From NCBI GenBank assembly GCA_905331475.1, contig CAJNYU010000030.1, positions 248,001 through 312,000 on the forward strand: a stretch of DNA of 64,000 nt, read 5' to 3'. Below, piece after piece: positions 1-13,600 of the stretch (within the stretch, counting starts at the first letter, position 1; each line of letters opens with the position of its first letter). Below the pieces are notes generated by a model, which saw nothing but the letters and a program-made list of their open reading frames with translations, was not told the origin of the DNA and searched no databases. The DNA is from Rotaria socialis. Lineage: Eukaryota > Rotifera > Eurotatoria > Philodinida > Philodinidae. A program made the translations under genes and the position numbers.

Positions 1-322
<322 letters not shown>

Positions 323-530
323 GAATGCCAAGAAGAAAAAAGAAATGCAATATGACTTTTGATTCCAGTGAAAGAGAAACAGAAGAACCCAAAACATCTT
401 AGTTTTTATCATTTTGTTTCCCTTGCTCAAATATATGCATTCTTTGATGATTTTTTTCCGTTGAATAACGATATTTACAATGACCATAATTAGTTTTTGA
501 TTTCTGAGGAAAAACGAAATAATAGATTTT

Positions 531-1040
531 ATGAGTCGTTTTTTCTTTCAGATGAATTCATATCGTCTAGTCAAACCATATTCATTTTTGCTATCGATTA
601 TTCGATATAATCATCGTACTGCTCCCTATCCAGATATTACACATCCTGAACAAACAATTCGTATACCTGAAACTAACGAAGAAAAATTTGCATTACCATT
701 AGAACGACCACGTTTTATTGATGAATATTCATTGACGGGACCGCCTCTTGGGCGTATTTACGAAAAAATTCCATTTAAATATCGTGTTGAAAAGGGCCGA
801 GCCTATTCATATTGTTCATGTGGTTGGGCAAATACACAACCGTTTTGCGATGGAATGTGTAAACGTGTATGGGGAAATCATGATGTACGATTAAATCCGA
901 AATTTCGACCCATAAAATATATTGCTGAAGAAACAAAAGATGTTTGGTGGTGTAATTGTAAGCAATCGAAAAAAAGACCTTTTTGTGATGGAACACATAA
1001 ATCAGATTCTGTACAAAAACAACCAGCAGTTAAAAATTAA
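531..1040 (+). CDS. CISD3: CISD3-like mitochondrial protein with two CDGSH iron-sulfur motifs
   Basis: Single exon, 169 residues from ATG 531 or 162 from ATG 552; the second is preferred because a splice-acceptor-like tract abuts it. The N-terminus is basic and hydrophobic (YRLVKPYSFLLSIIRYNHR), as expected of a mitochondrial presequence. Two CDGSH-type motifs follow (numbering from 531): C95-S-C97...P-F-C106-D-G-M-C110 and C141-N-C143...P-F-C152-D-G-T-H156. Two motifs in one soluble chain are the hallmark of CISD3/MiNT, which binds two 2Fe-2S clusters in the matrix. The second motif has the canonical three Cys and one His; in the first the His ligand position is Cys110 (codon TGT). The stop is followed by a TTG-rich 3' region. 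It lies 208 bp downstream of the aminotransferase on the same strand. Confidence 0.9.
   Translation: MSRFFFQMNSYRLVKPYSFLLSIIRYNHRTAPYPDITHPEQTIRIPETNEEKFALPLERPRFIDEYSLTGPPLGRIYEKIPFKYRVEKGRAYSYCSCGWANTQPFCDGMCKRVWGNHDVRLNPKFRPIKYIAEETKDVWWCNCKQSKKRPFCDGTHKSDSVQKQPAVKN
541..551 (+). promoter_or_regulatory. Putative trans-splice (or 5'-UTR splice) acceptor before the CISD3-like gene
   Basis: A pyrimidine run ending in CAG lies directly before ATG 552. The in-frame ATG at 531 sits within or upstream of this tract, so the acceptor would make 552 the real start. Bdelloid rotifers are known to trans-splice a leader; no donor was sought outside the window. Confidence 0.4.
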
Positions 1041-1764
1041 ATCAATTTGTTATTGTTGTTGTTGTTGTTTTTGTTTTTACTTAGGAAATAAACTCTTTTA
1101 GAGTAGTATTTGTTGATATTCTAGATTGAAATTAACACATGACAGATAATCAAATTACCACTAGTACAACTTTTATGACGGCTAGTAACAAGGTGAATGA
1201 ATAATAGGGAAAACAATTGAAACAAAATTGATCAATAATATAAGCATTGTCATTGACATGACTCTTCTCTGTTTAGAAAATCATAGAATATTGAGTAATG
1301 TCCTAAGTTAACAAGCACGTTCATTTTAACCAAAACAGTATAAATATTCTTTGAAAAGAGAATGAAATACGAGAGTTAAATCTGGATATATTATTACGTT
1401 CGTTTCTCTCTCCGTGTGTGTGTAGTACATGATCTATTTGTAATGTCATTGTATCAAATAGAATTGAATCATAGACCTGAAGCATTCAATCGGTCATGAC
1501 GAGTCATTGAATAGAGCCTGGTGGCTTAAGCATTTTTTCTATTCTGTACACAATCGAATTGTACTTTGATATAACCAACAAAATGAAATAATACGGTTGT
1601 CTTAACAATGCGAGACCCATTTTTTCGATTCAGTGAACAGAACACTGAATTCCTTCAATTTGTTAACAGATTTTGCGAAAAAACTTTTATTTTTATCTTC
1701 TTCTCGTTTTTTTTTGAAGCCAATTGTAATCTCGTCAACATCGATACAACGTGCTGAACAGATT
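1041..1764. other. Intergenic, no gene seen
   Basis: AT-rich spacer between the CISD3-like gene and the small acidic gene. A short open stretch continues upstream of 1765 in frame but lacks an ATG. I see no RNA gene or element with defined ends. Confidence 0.5.
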
Positions 1765-2068
1765 ATGTCGCAATCGACTAATAAACCAGACTATGATCAA
1801 TTTAATGATGATGTTGATGACGATGAATTGTGTCGAGTAAATTAGTTTATTTATTTTTTTTTTTGAGAAAATATTACTCAATATCTATTGTTAGGCATGT
1901 GATGAATTAGAAAATGTTTCACAACAATTACAATCTCAGCAAAATGATTCAAACAATATTGAATCAACGGACAATTTATCACCAAATAGTCTTGGTAGTT
2001 TAAAACGTAAACGACATGGCGTTTCAACTACACCGAATGAACGTCGCGCAATAATTAGAAAACATTAA
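1765..2068 (+). CDS. Small acidic protein with an ETAA1-like RPA-binding motif
   Basis: Two exons, 1765-1836 and 1895-2068 (58-nt intron, phase 0), encode 81 residues. The start is ATG 1765 (MSQSTNKPDYDQF). The core, NDDVDDDELCRACDELE, spans the splice junction and resembles, from memory, the human ETAA1 segment DDVDDDLLYQACDDIE, which belongs to its RPA-interacting region. Similar acidic amphipathic motifs in damage-response proteins dock onto the RPA70 N-terminal domain. After a Gln/Asn/Ser linker comes a basic KRKRH patch that could be a nuclear localisation signal, and the protein ends RRAIIRKH. No folded domain is visible. It could be an independent RPA-binding peptide protein or a piece of a split ETAA1; the only other ETAA1-like gene here is at 14.7-16.4 kb. 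The splice model is firm, the function is inference. Confidence 0.6.
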
Positions 2069-4380
2069 AAATGAAAATTTGCATTCAAGAGAAAAAAATA
2101 GTCCTACTGTCAGATGTGTTTAAAATTGTATTTTCTTCTTATAAAATAATAAAAACAAAAATTTTGTTGATATTGACATAAAATAAAAACGTGTTCATGT
2201 GTAGAATCAAGTAATTAGAAGAAGAAGAAGAAGAAGAAACTATTATTCAAAGATCTGATTAATAATTCTTTAAACTAATCTTTTTTTCTTATTTAAATAA
2301 ATTTATTCTACTCAAACATTTATTCAACACGAAGAATATCAGTATTTCTGTTTCTTTTATTTGTTGTCTTATACATATGTAGCATGCATGATTTCCGTTG
2401 AATATTGTACTTGTGCTCATAGAGTTAGATAAATACAAAGATGCTGATGAACTCTAATCCTTTACTCTTGACATACACATATATATGTATATATCAGATG
2501 TATATTGACATGAGTACGCATGTGTGTCAATTAGAAATCGATGAACAGTAATTTGATCTATCACAATAAACTATGTAGTTTAATGTTGAAGAAAAGCAAA
2601 CAAGGAAGTAATTTTCAGTGAAATGAAGGATCGGGTAAATACTAAATGAAAGTAAGAGAGAGAGAGAGAGAGTTCAATGAAGCGAAACTTCAAAGGTGTC
2701 AATCGCGTGACAAAGAGTAAAAGTAGTTTTACTACTAATTATTCAAAATAGCGGATGAATAACAACAAAAACAAAAATTAACAATGGCTTTTTAAAAATG
2801 ATCCATTGTTTTCATTCATATCACATGCAATGAATCAAACCATTTGAATATCTTCTATTGATAGAAATGATGTAAATATGTCTAATAGTAGTTAGTATTC
2901 GTCTGTCTCAAGTATTTCAATCTTAAAATCGACAGGAAACATCGATAGTCAATTGATAGCTATGTGAGTCTGTTGATTGAAAACGATAAGTGATTTAATG
3001 TTGTTGAAATAATAAACAGAAGAAAAACGTTGGTCACTCTATTTTCTTTTTCTGTTTTCAAGAGAGTCACGAGCAGGAGTCTTTTATTCGCGTGTGTATA
3101 TATATATATATATATATATACCATAGCCTAGGCGCTTTGCTTTTGATCCTATTGTTCATTCACGCGACTGTTGTGTGATGACAAATACGTTTGCGATCAT
3201 TTCTCTAATGAGTATAAGCATACAAACACTGAATCCCAATGGATAGACAATGTGACTGTACACATATTTATGGTACCTTTGAGCAGATGAATACCGCGTT
3301 TATACAGTGGCACCAAGATGTAAATTATATTCAACAAAAGAGAGCGAATCGAATCTTTTGTTGGTTTTTTTTTGTTTTTTATGCGTCTATATTCAAGAAC
3401 AAATGTCAAGTGACGTGAATGTCCATATAGACATTGACACTCACACGCGTGTATTCACATGTACATATAGGTAGGGCTAAGAAAAATGGCCAACGAATGT
3501 GAGGACAAGATTTATAGCTCACACGAGAATGCCAAACGATCATCATTGACGCGAGAGACTAAATCTCCATCTGTTCAGGTGAATTTTATTTTATTTTTTG
3601 TCATATGATAAACGATTGTAGACAAGAGAACTTGTGATTTTTATTGTTGAAATATATATATATGTTATTTTTAAATAAAGGACTAAAAAGAAGGTTAAGT
3701 TTCATACGGAAAAAAGCTCGACATCGTTCTATTTAATTTGTAGCATTAACTTCTCGCCTACGGCATTCATCTACTTTTTCCTTTATTAAAAGGAAACGAA
3801 GAGAAGTAATGCTTGAGTTATGGTCTCCGATAGGATTTCTTTTAATAAGATGGTCAAAGAGAGAGGTCAGCATTTATCATTTCATAACCATAGTACTTGT
3901 GTGCGTTTTAAAGAACTTAATAACATCATCATTGTCATTGATCTTTTTTTTCATGAATGACTAACACGTGTTTATGCGTGAAGATACAATGATATTCATT
4001 CATTCATTGATTTGAATATAAGTGAGACGTTGTAGATTCTATTGTGAAACAGGTAGAAAACAAGTACACGTACATGCGCAGATGGTCATCTTTCTCTTTA
4101 TGGTTAATTCAGCCGGAAGAAAGTGAACAAGTGTCAAATAGGTCTAATTTAGGGTTTCATTCTCATTTTTCAATGAGATGGTCAATTTGATTAGAATAGC
4201 AAATCGATGTGACACATAGCGGAAATAACTGCTTCATCATTTTTCTATTTTTTTAATATCTATTTACTAGTTCAATATTGTTCTAAAGTATATTGTATAT
4301 GATTATTGATCATCAAATGATCGATATCTCAGTTATTAAATGACGACAAGATCAATCGGAATAACATTTTTATGATGTCA

Positions 4381-4423
<43 letters not shown>

Positions 4424-5906
4424 ATTGATCTACGAAACAATCAATTGTAAAATGAATGTGTTTTTATGATTGAAAGACAGTGATGCGAAAATATTTATCT
4501 CTCTGATGTTGAACCGACATTTTATATATTGAGAGAGACAGACAAAGATCAATTTTTCACCTGTTTTCCACACTTCGATTGTCTCAATATCTTAAAAGTC
4601 AATTAAATTGTCAGTTTCGGTTCATACACGGTTATCGTTGTGCCGTAGTTCATTTACGTCTATCTAGACTCTCAATAGTAAATGAAGCGAAGGTAAAAGT
4701 GATTAATCTAATGAGTTTGAGATCTATAACTAAAGTAGATAGAGAAAGACAGCGAGCCAAATTAATATAAAAAAATGAAGAAGAAAAAGAAGAGAAAAAG
4801 TTCACTTTCTTCCCTTCGGCTGAACACTATACGAAAGAGAAAAAGGAACCAGCTCGTACACATACACCTAGAGAGAGAGAGAGGTAAAGATGAGAGATCA
4901 ATCTCGCTTTCTCTCCTTCTCGTTTTCTTCTTTTTTTTTTTTGTGAACAAAAACACAGTTGTGACCACCATCATTATTATTCATTCCTGCTGTGTAGAAT
5001 TTTTATTCCTATCCAACGAAATATGAAATAAAATAAATCCATTTTCGACGTCTAGGTGAGATATTGAACAATAATTAACAAGAAAATATCATTTCATTCT
5101 TTACATACATGAGACGTGAATTAGCTCATATGTGTAAGATATATACATATATGTAATTGTATTCCTATCTTCTCTGTTACAACCTATATATATATATACA
5201 CTTGCCCCTGGCTGAACCACTTGAATGACAAAACCGTTGACGACGTAGAAGAAACATTTTTTGTTCACTCCTATTCATTTTACTTTTGTGACCACTGATG
5301 TAACACACATCAGACTTGAAGAGCTAAGAAGCCGATGAACGTCGTCTCAACGTAGCAACGTCACATACAAGAGTAAGTGTCGACTTTCATTTTTTAACAT
5401 CTATATGTTAGTTAATGCACTAAGATGTTCTTTCTTTTACTTAACGTGATTAAACCTTGAAATTTCGCCTTTTTTTTTGTTTGCCAGCTCCTTTTCACAG
5501 GTAAATATTAAACATTTCCCATGATCGTTTTTAGATAGCTGATTACATTCATACGAAAAAAAAACAACATAACAGTATTAAAATGTTTCTATGATCGGTC
5601 ATCGACTGGACGCGTCTATAATAGAAAATGAGATATAAACTTTTTATTGACATAGGTATTATCGCGTAAAGTATAAAAATTTTTCCATTGATATAAAAGT
5701 AAAAAATGTTTCCGCATCTTTTGCTCTTTGATCACATTTGATCACGAAAATGTCGATGAAGATGTGATAAAAGGAGAACAGAGAGAACAATTACGATGAC
5801 AACTTCATCTTCAATTATAATACACACACACACACACACGCGTGTATTTATATGTGCGTGTTTCAATCAAGTCATATTCACATCTGTGTTTCTTTTAGAT
5901 ATAAAA
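2069..5906. other. Long intergenic stretch with microsatellites
   Basis: No protein gene is supported across 3.8 kb. It holds simple repeats: (GAA)n at 2217-2239, (GA)n at 2655-2672, (TA)n at 3096-3120 and a 39-nt (TC)n at 4383-4421. At 4770-4960 a purine-rich stretch is followed by a pyrimidine-rich one and gives low-complexity Lys/Arg-Ser reading frames that I do not accept as genes. This could hold the cadherin gene's upstream control region or non-coding first exons; none is identifiable. Confidence 0.5.
4383..4421. repeat. (TC)n microsatellite
   Basis: About 19 uninterrupted TC units, the longest simple repeat in the window. It is a homopurine/homopyrimidine tract of the kind that can adopt a triplex (H-DNA) form. 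Confidence 0.95.
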
Positions 5907-8867
5907 ATGCTCATTCTATTTCTTCTTATTCTTCCACTAATCTCAGCTGATAATAATAATACATCTATAATATATATTCATGAAGAACTTCCACCAAATA
6001 CTTTATTGTTACAATCGATATCATCAACAAATAGTCTACAATGGTTACCATCATCGTATCTATATCGAATTTACTTTAATTTAAATCAAAATCAATCATT
6101 ATATACAACTAACCAACGTCTTGATCGAGAAGAACTATGTGAAAGAAATCTATGTAATTGTACATATTGTGTATTAACATTAAATTTTTTGCAAACATTT
6201 TCTACAAATAACATTTCAATTCGTACCATTCAAATTGTTATTGAAGGTAAATAGAATAAGTAAACAACTAAAGGGATTTATTATTTGTTTATTTAGATAT
6301 TAATGATCATGCTCCAACATTTAAACAGTCGTTTATTAAACTATCCATTGCAGAAAATGTTCCCATAGGTTATGAAATTCCACTTGAATCAGCTATTGAT
6401 AATGATTACGGTTTATATTCGATACAAAATTATAAATTACATCCAATAATAAATAATCCATTTCGTTTAATACAAACAAATAAACCTGTATTGAAATTAA
6501 TGGAACCGTTAGATCGCGAATTAAAATCAAATTATTTGTTGCAATTAATTGCTGACGATGGTGGCTCAACACCGTTGTCGGGTCAACAAAAAATCGAAAT
6601 TATTATAACTGAGTATGTTAAAATTTGAATTTCAGTTTTCTTTTTGACTAAAAAAATAAATCAATTTTCAGTGTGAACGATCATCCGCCAGTTTTCGATC
6701 GTACGATTTATCAACAATCGATTCCGGAAAATAATAAAATCAATACAGTTATTTTACAAATTCATGCAAACGATCGCGATGAAAATGAAAATGCTCGTCT
6801 TAGTTATTCGATTGAAGATTCATCATCAACATTTCGTATCAATGAACATACAGGAGAATTATATTTAATTAAACCTTTAGACTACGAGAGAATACGTTCA
6901 TATTCAATATCAATTACAGGTTTGTTCTTGAACGTTTCAGCTTTGTTGCTTATAGAATCAAGTTATTGTTTTTACAGCTCATGATCATGGCACGCCACAA
7001 TTAAGTAATTATGCACAATTGATAATTGATATCACGGATATTAATGATAATAGTCCAAGTATTCTAATAACAAATATTAATGGTAGTCATTATGATAGTC
7101 AACCAATTAGTCTATCAGAATGTGCTCCCAAAGGTAAGATAATGATGCGATTAGAGTGAAAAACTTATTTTTATTTTTTTCTCTTCCGGAACATTCACTT
7201 GAGGAAATCGTGTATGATAATAGTACTTAAACGGTAGATAGTTCACTATGTTTATCGGTATTTAAAAAGTTCCAGTTCGATATAAATTAATGTTCTTCTG
7301 AATATTCATTACAAAAAAAAACAAATATTTTATTTCTAGGCACTTCACTATTCTATATCTATGCCAATGATGAAGATACGAATGAGAATGGTCGTATTCG
7401 TTGTTCAGTAAATGATACTCGTTTAAATTTAGTCTATTTAACATTGAATGCATATTCATTACAAATAACTGGTTCACCTTCATTCGATTATGAAACTGAA
7501 CAATTCGTAATTAATATTGAATTAACTTGTAAAGATGATGGTCATCCATCGTTGTCGAAAACTGTTCTTTTCCATATTCTACTAGAAGATTGTAATGATA
7601 ATCCACCTGATATTATTTCATCAATACCCTATAATGAAACCATATTGATATCCTATGAAACGACTGAAACTCCATTTATTATAACACAATTTGAAATTGA
7701 AGATCGTGATCTTTTTCAATTGAATCTATTTTCATATTCATTTACAGTAACACCATCGCTTGATTTAAGTTTAACGAATAATGGTACATTAATATTACGC
7801 ACGATGCCTTTAAATCTTGGTTCTTATATAGTAAATGTAACTGTTGCCGATAGCGGCAATTTAACTAATACAATATCGATACCAATTAATATCTATTCAA
7901 TAAATGAAACAATGTCATTGAGAAAACTTAGAATGGAAAATATAAGTTTAGTGTTAGTTTTATCGTTTTTTATTATAATTTTTATTGCTTCAATTACAAT
8001 TGGTATATGTTTTCTAATTGGATTTCTCTTTCAACGGAAAAAGAAATCTCCATGTTTATGTTGTTATTCATGTTTTAATATTCAACAGAAATCTATACGA
8101 AATTCTTCGTGCGAAAGTATGAATAGTTCAAATGAACGAGCTGATTCATTACAAAAAACAACAATTGAAGTTCTCGACGATGGAGTTGTAAGTATTTCGA
8201 TTGAGTTTCTTTTTTATGTCTTCTCTGTAGACATATATTGTCAATTGACACCTATAGACGAATTTCTATTGTATTGATTATTCATACGTGAATAGACGAT
8301 GAGAACAGATGCGCACATTTGTGTATGGATTAATGATTGTATGCTACATTGAGCTGAGTATTTTTTCTTGAGACACGATTAAGCATCTTTTTACCGCCTT
8401 TGTACTTTATTCTTTTTTTTTCCTAAATTTCTTTAGAATTCATCCAATCGTATCTATCAGTATGGACTTAAAGAAGCGAATGATTTAAAAGTAGTCAATA
8501 CTCGTGGTATTGACCGCGGTGATTTCAGCTATTCGGAAAAGGTAAAGTCTTTAAGACGCATTTTTTAAATTTTAATCTCTAATCTACTTTTCCTGTTTAT
8601 CCCTGTCTCTAGGTTGAACGATATTTAACACATTTAAATAATGGAATTGTTGGCATTGATGCGAATTATTCCGATGATGGTGTTTATGGCTCATCGGATT
8701 TATCGTCGGATCGCATACAAAAATTTTCCATTCGACCACCATCTATTATATCTATACCATCATCACAACAGCATTATCAAGATAGTTTAAAACGTTTTGA
8801 ACAATTATATTCCTTTGTTGAACATCGTCAACAAGCAGCATTTACATCTGATAGTCTTTATGTATAA
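5907..8867 (+). CDS. Protocadherin-like single-pass adhesion receptor
   Basis: Seven exons: 5907-6246, 6297-6612, 6672-6919, 6978-7133, 7340-8187, 8437-8541 and 8613-8867, with consistent phases, giving 755 residues. ATG 5907 starts a signal peptide (MLILFLLILPLISA). Four linker motifs of the Ca-binding type follow, DINDHAP, DVNDHPPVFD, DINDNSP and DCNDNPP, with LDRE/LDYE and D-x-D-E-N repeats, so about five extracellular cadherin domains. One transmembrane helix (LVLVLSFFIIIFIASITIGI) is followed by a KKKS and Cys-rich juxtamembrane stretch (CLCCYSCF) and a cytoplasmic tail of roughly 180 residues rich in Ser, Asp and Tyr. I see no catenin-binding region of classical cadherins, which favours a protocadherin-type receptor. 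The first exon starts just after a TTCTTTTAG acceptor at 5898, so an upstream non-coding exon or trans-splicing is likely. Confidence 0.88.
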
Positions 8868-10694
8868 AAAAAAAAGAAAAGAAAAAAGAAGATAATAGGT
8901 TTTTTTTCTCTGTTTATTTGTATTTGTGTGTCTTTTATACCACGATTTTCTAGAAAAAATATACAAAACATTGTTGTTATAAATCTGTTGTTAAATCAAT
9001 TCAAGTGACTATCATACTGTGATTTAGAGTATGATCCACATCAGTAGGTGGTCATTGTTATAATGCGAAAACAATGAGAAAAGATTAAGCAAGACAAGTG
9101 TGAAAACAAATAGATGCCTATTGAATAAATGAATGTCTAATCGTGCTCTCAGCAGCTAGTTGTTCTCTCTTTTTCTTTTCTTTTTTGCAGAACGAAAGAT
9201 CCTAACAATAACGTGAAAGGAGGAGATTTAGAAACGAATGATCTTTTCTTAAAGATCAACTCGAAATTAACATTACTTTGCTGAGCTTTTTTTCCTTCTT
9301 TTTATTTCTAATCAATATTTGATACTCGTCGATCAACAGTGACATTGTATTGTAAATGTTAAATTAAATGTAAATAATCACCTAGAAAGTGTGAACAATT
9401 TTATGCATATTATATTGTATACAATATTAATTGGATCATATTATCATGACATTTAGAACGTCGAGAAGTCATAAATTTCATTGAAACTATTATAATGGAT
9501 AGCATGACTAAAGAAAGACGTTCATAAAAAACACTCATCATTCAAATAGCTATGTGTTTCATTCACCAATTGTTTTGAAATGCGTTATGTAAAAGAGCTT
9601 CACATATGTGTCTCAAAAAGAAAAAAAAGAAGAAGAAGAAATTAATTTGTAAAGAATCACAGTTAACATATTACTTTAATGGCTGAATTATGATATATTA
9701 AGAAAAAAATTTTGTTTCGAATTCAAATTTTATATTCGGATATGTTTTCCTAGTGAGTGATCAATTGAAGTTTTTTTTCTAAAGAGATATACTATATCAT
9801 TTGCAATAAAATGGTTACAAAACATTGGTTTAAAACAAAAATGAAACAAAAATAAAAACTTATATAATAGGTATTAGAAATAAGTATCAATCTTATACTT
9901 GAGTTTCATTTCTTCTTAAAAAGTGACACTCTTCATTAATAATGAATCATGTATTAGCAAACATCTTTCGGATAAAATATGCACATTTCTTAGCTTTTCC
10001 ATACTAAAGAAAAGAGAAGGTGTTTTTTTTTAACTCGGTTAGCTAATACAGTCACGAACTGATTATCTAATCTTAGCAGCAGATAATCTTCTGTACTACA
10101 GTTTTTTCTAGTGAATAAGTTGACAATTTAAAGTAGGATAGTGTATTGCTGCACTGTACGTAAGCGCTATTCTACTCTCAATTAGGTTGAGATCGCAAAA
10201 GAAAATCGATGCTTCGTATGAGGATTGCAACCAAAAAAGGAGATACTATTCTTTGCCATAGTTATATTCTTTATCAATTGAAAGACACTGAAAAAAGAAT
10301 TTTTTTTGTTATATGAACAGGTGTGAGTACTATCGAAAGATGTCGCAAACAATTGTTCCAAGATGTTTGGGCGCCCTCTAGTGTTTGAAGAAAAGGTTTA
10401 AAAGAAGATACAAAAATCTACTGAAAAATACTTGGCAAAAAGAAACAAAGTAAATTTATATTTTCTTGTACAAATTTCTGATGTTTATTTTATGTAAGAA
10501 TGGTCGAAGGTCGAGTCAATTTATCATCGAAAATGGCTCTTATATCTTCAATTTGATAATATATTCCTTTCTTCTAGCTCTACGTATGCTGTTCGAGTAA
10601 CAATAATTTTCTTAATTGTTAATCGAGTACTTGGTTGAGTAGAATTAGTATATTGTTTTTCTTGTATCTTTAATTATCATCTGTTCGCGGTCTA
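8868..10694. other. Intergenic, no gene seen
   Basis: AT-rich spacer of 1.8 kb with A/T homopolymers, a short (GAA)n near 9629 and no open frame with coding character. It separates the 3' end of the cadherin gene from the first 10-nt coding exon of the Pro/Gln-rich gene. Confidence 0.5.
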
Positions 10695-13600
10695 ATGAGA
10701 CCAGGTATGATTGTTTGCGAAACGATATATATATATACATATATATCCCATAGAACAGTTAGTTTGATGCTATTTTTTTTATATAATCTGATTATATAGG
10801 CATGCGCCATCCACCGCCAGTTCCACCACTTCGACCACCCCAGCGTCTCATGCCGGCACCGATTGATGGCGGTGTTTTTTTCGGGGTAATGCCATGTATA
10901 ATAAAATCAATATTTTCAATTTTTTTTTGTTATTGTTGCTGTTCATGGTTCTTCTTTATTAAAATTTATAGGAAACAACAGTTTATTTCTGTATTGTAGG
11001 GTCGTGATTACGTACGTCGACAACAGCAACAACAACCACCACCACCACCTCCACCTCAACAACAACAAAATTATCTACCACAGAAACCATTATTACCTCC
11101 AGGTACTTCACCAAATCAATGGCAAAATAATCCTAATTATCGTTCGGGTCCTGTACCATTACTACGTCCAAATGGTCCATGGCATCCACACGGTAATACA
11201 TATCATTCGCCATCACCGCCACCATTACTTCCACCACATCATCAACAATTTAATCCCAATTCACAAACTCCAATAACCTACGTACCACCAAATACGACAG
11301 CATATGAATTAATGCGTATTGCAAATGCTGATCAAATTCCATTTCTTGAGCCTCTTGAAGATGAAGATAAACTTGTTCGACAACATCTTTCATCAAATAG
11401 TAATAATGATGAATCTCTTTCAATAAATACAACATCACCATCAAAGGCAAATAAACGTCGTCGACAACATCAGCAACAGCAGCAACAACTTGAAAATAAT
11501 CGAAATATGATTTCTTATCAAGATCTGGATCGTCCAGATGAACAACGTGATCCATCATTTGATAATCGTCTTGTACCGAAATCGAATAAAACCAATCATT
11601 TACCATCTGATAAAACAAATAATCAAATACAAACAAAATCTTCTATCGATAAAGATCTTGCACTTAAATTAGAGCTTGATCGTATAAAGAAAGCTGGAGC
11701 ACAAGAAAGAGAAAAATTAAGAGCACAAAGACAAGCAGCTGCTGAAAAAGAAAAAGAATCACAAATGAAACGAAACAGTGGTAAATGTTTGTTTTTTTCC
11801 GTCTTTACCTTTGAAAACATTATACATGTATTATCTAATTGTTCTAGCAAAAACCGGTGACAACGAAAAACGTGAAGATGGTGAACTCGGTGATAGTTCC
11901 GATGATGAAAATACTAAATTAACGTCACCAAGTGAGCCAAGACGCTTGAAAAAAATTGTCGATAATCTTGCTTTGAATCCATCGAAATCAGCATTATCGT
12001 ATCGTTCAAAAACACCGCCATCAGAAAGTATTATTGATATGAGTGTTATGAAATTAATACGTCCAATGAAATTATTTCGTCTTGATGACGATAATAATAA
12101 TAATAATAATAATGCGTATCGTGAATATTTAACAACAAACTTCGGCCGTGTACGTGTTCATTGTCAAAAACCACAGCCAAATTTCTTCTCGAATCTTAGT
12201 TGTATTGAAGAAATAAAACGTCGATTTCGATTAAATAACAATGCATCATCATCATTTCTATTTCGTCATTTGGTCAATGATAATGATAATGATAATGATT
12301 ATTTACTTTCATTATCAATGCAAGTTGAACCGGAAGACGGTGAGATCGAAAGTGATGAAGAAAATACAATGGATTTAAATGGAAAATTATCGAAGCATAA
12401 TTTATCCGATGATGACAATGAAAGGCATATTAGAAAGAAACTTAAATTAAATGATGATGGCCTAAGAGACATAACAAAATCATCATTGAATGAAAAACCT
12501 TGGTAAATTTAAAATAAAATAGAATTTCGACGCAAATATTATTATTATTTTTTCTTTTGTTATAGGATCACAAGTGAACTTCGACAATTAATAAAACAAA
12601 GAAATAAATTACAAGCACAAATACTCAATGGTGATACAAATGCTGAAATTGAAAAGAAATTTAAAAAAATGAGAAATAAAATAAGTAAACATGCTAAGAC
12701 ATTGAAAGGTAAAAATATTTTGTTTTGCATATTGTATTTTTAAATTCCATGTCTTGTAGCTAAATATGAAAATTTTTCATCAAATTCATCAGAACCCTCT
12801 CTAGCACCATCCACTACTTTGCAAACGCAATCATCAGCAACATCAGGGTCAGCTGCGCCAACAGCAGTAGCAGCCAATCATCCATTATCAACCATACTTG
12901 ATCCTACTCTTGTTATGGCAATGCTTGTTAATCCGACTCTTTATTCTCATGTACAACAACAAGTACTTTCAAATGCAAATTTCATGCAAGCTTATCAGCA
13001 TATGTTTGCTGAAGGAAATCCAACATTATCATCAAACTCAAATTCGATGCCTCCGAAAGTTGCAAGTGAAACACAAGTTGTTCCATCAACAGGAACAACA
13101 TCAGCTGATGGTTTACTTAAACAAGTAACAACGACACCAAAAGGAACAAAAGAACAACAACAACAACCAAATCTTTCAACAACAAGACCTCGACCTGTAT
13201 TAACACAAGCAACAAAACCAATACAATTAAGTTCACACGAATCTGATTTCGATAATGAACAAAGAAATAAACCACAATCACGTTTCAATTCATCAGATAC
13301 ACCATTAACTGAAAGTCAACAACAAGCTATTGCATTAACACAAGAGTTGGCTCGTCGTCAACTAGCGTTAACACAACAAAATCGTAATCAACGCAATCCT
13401 CATTCAACTAGTCAATTATCATTATCGACACCATTAAGCCGTCATATACCATTATCAACTGAACAAATGCAAGAAATTTTAACACGTGCAAAAAATTATG
13501 TAACACGCCAACAAAGTGATGAAACAACCGATTCAATAATTAATCAACCACGTCTATCTTATAATACTCGACGCTTACAAGCTGCACTCGCTGCATCAGC

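Noticed and set aside
4762-5026. Overlapping open frames of Lys/Arg/Ser/Phe on both strands
   Set aside because: They come from purine- and pyrimidine-rich runs; low-complexity, no start context, no family.
11250-11850. Antisense frames across the Pro/Gln-rich gene
   Set aside because: Reverse-strand shadows of CAA/CAT-rich coding exons; the plus-strand exons splice in frame and have consistent composition.
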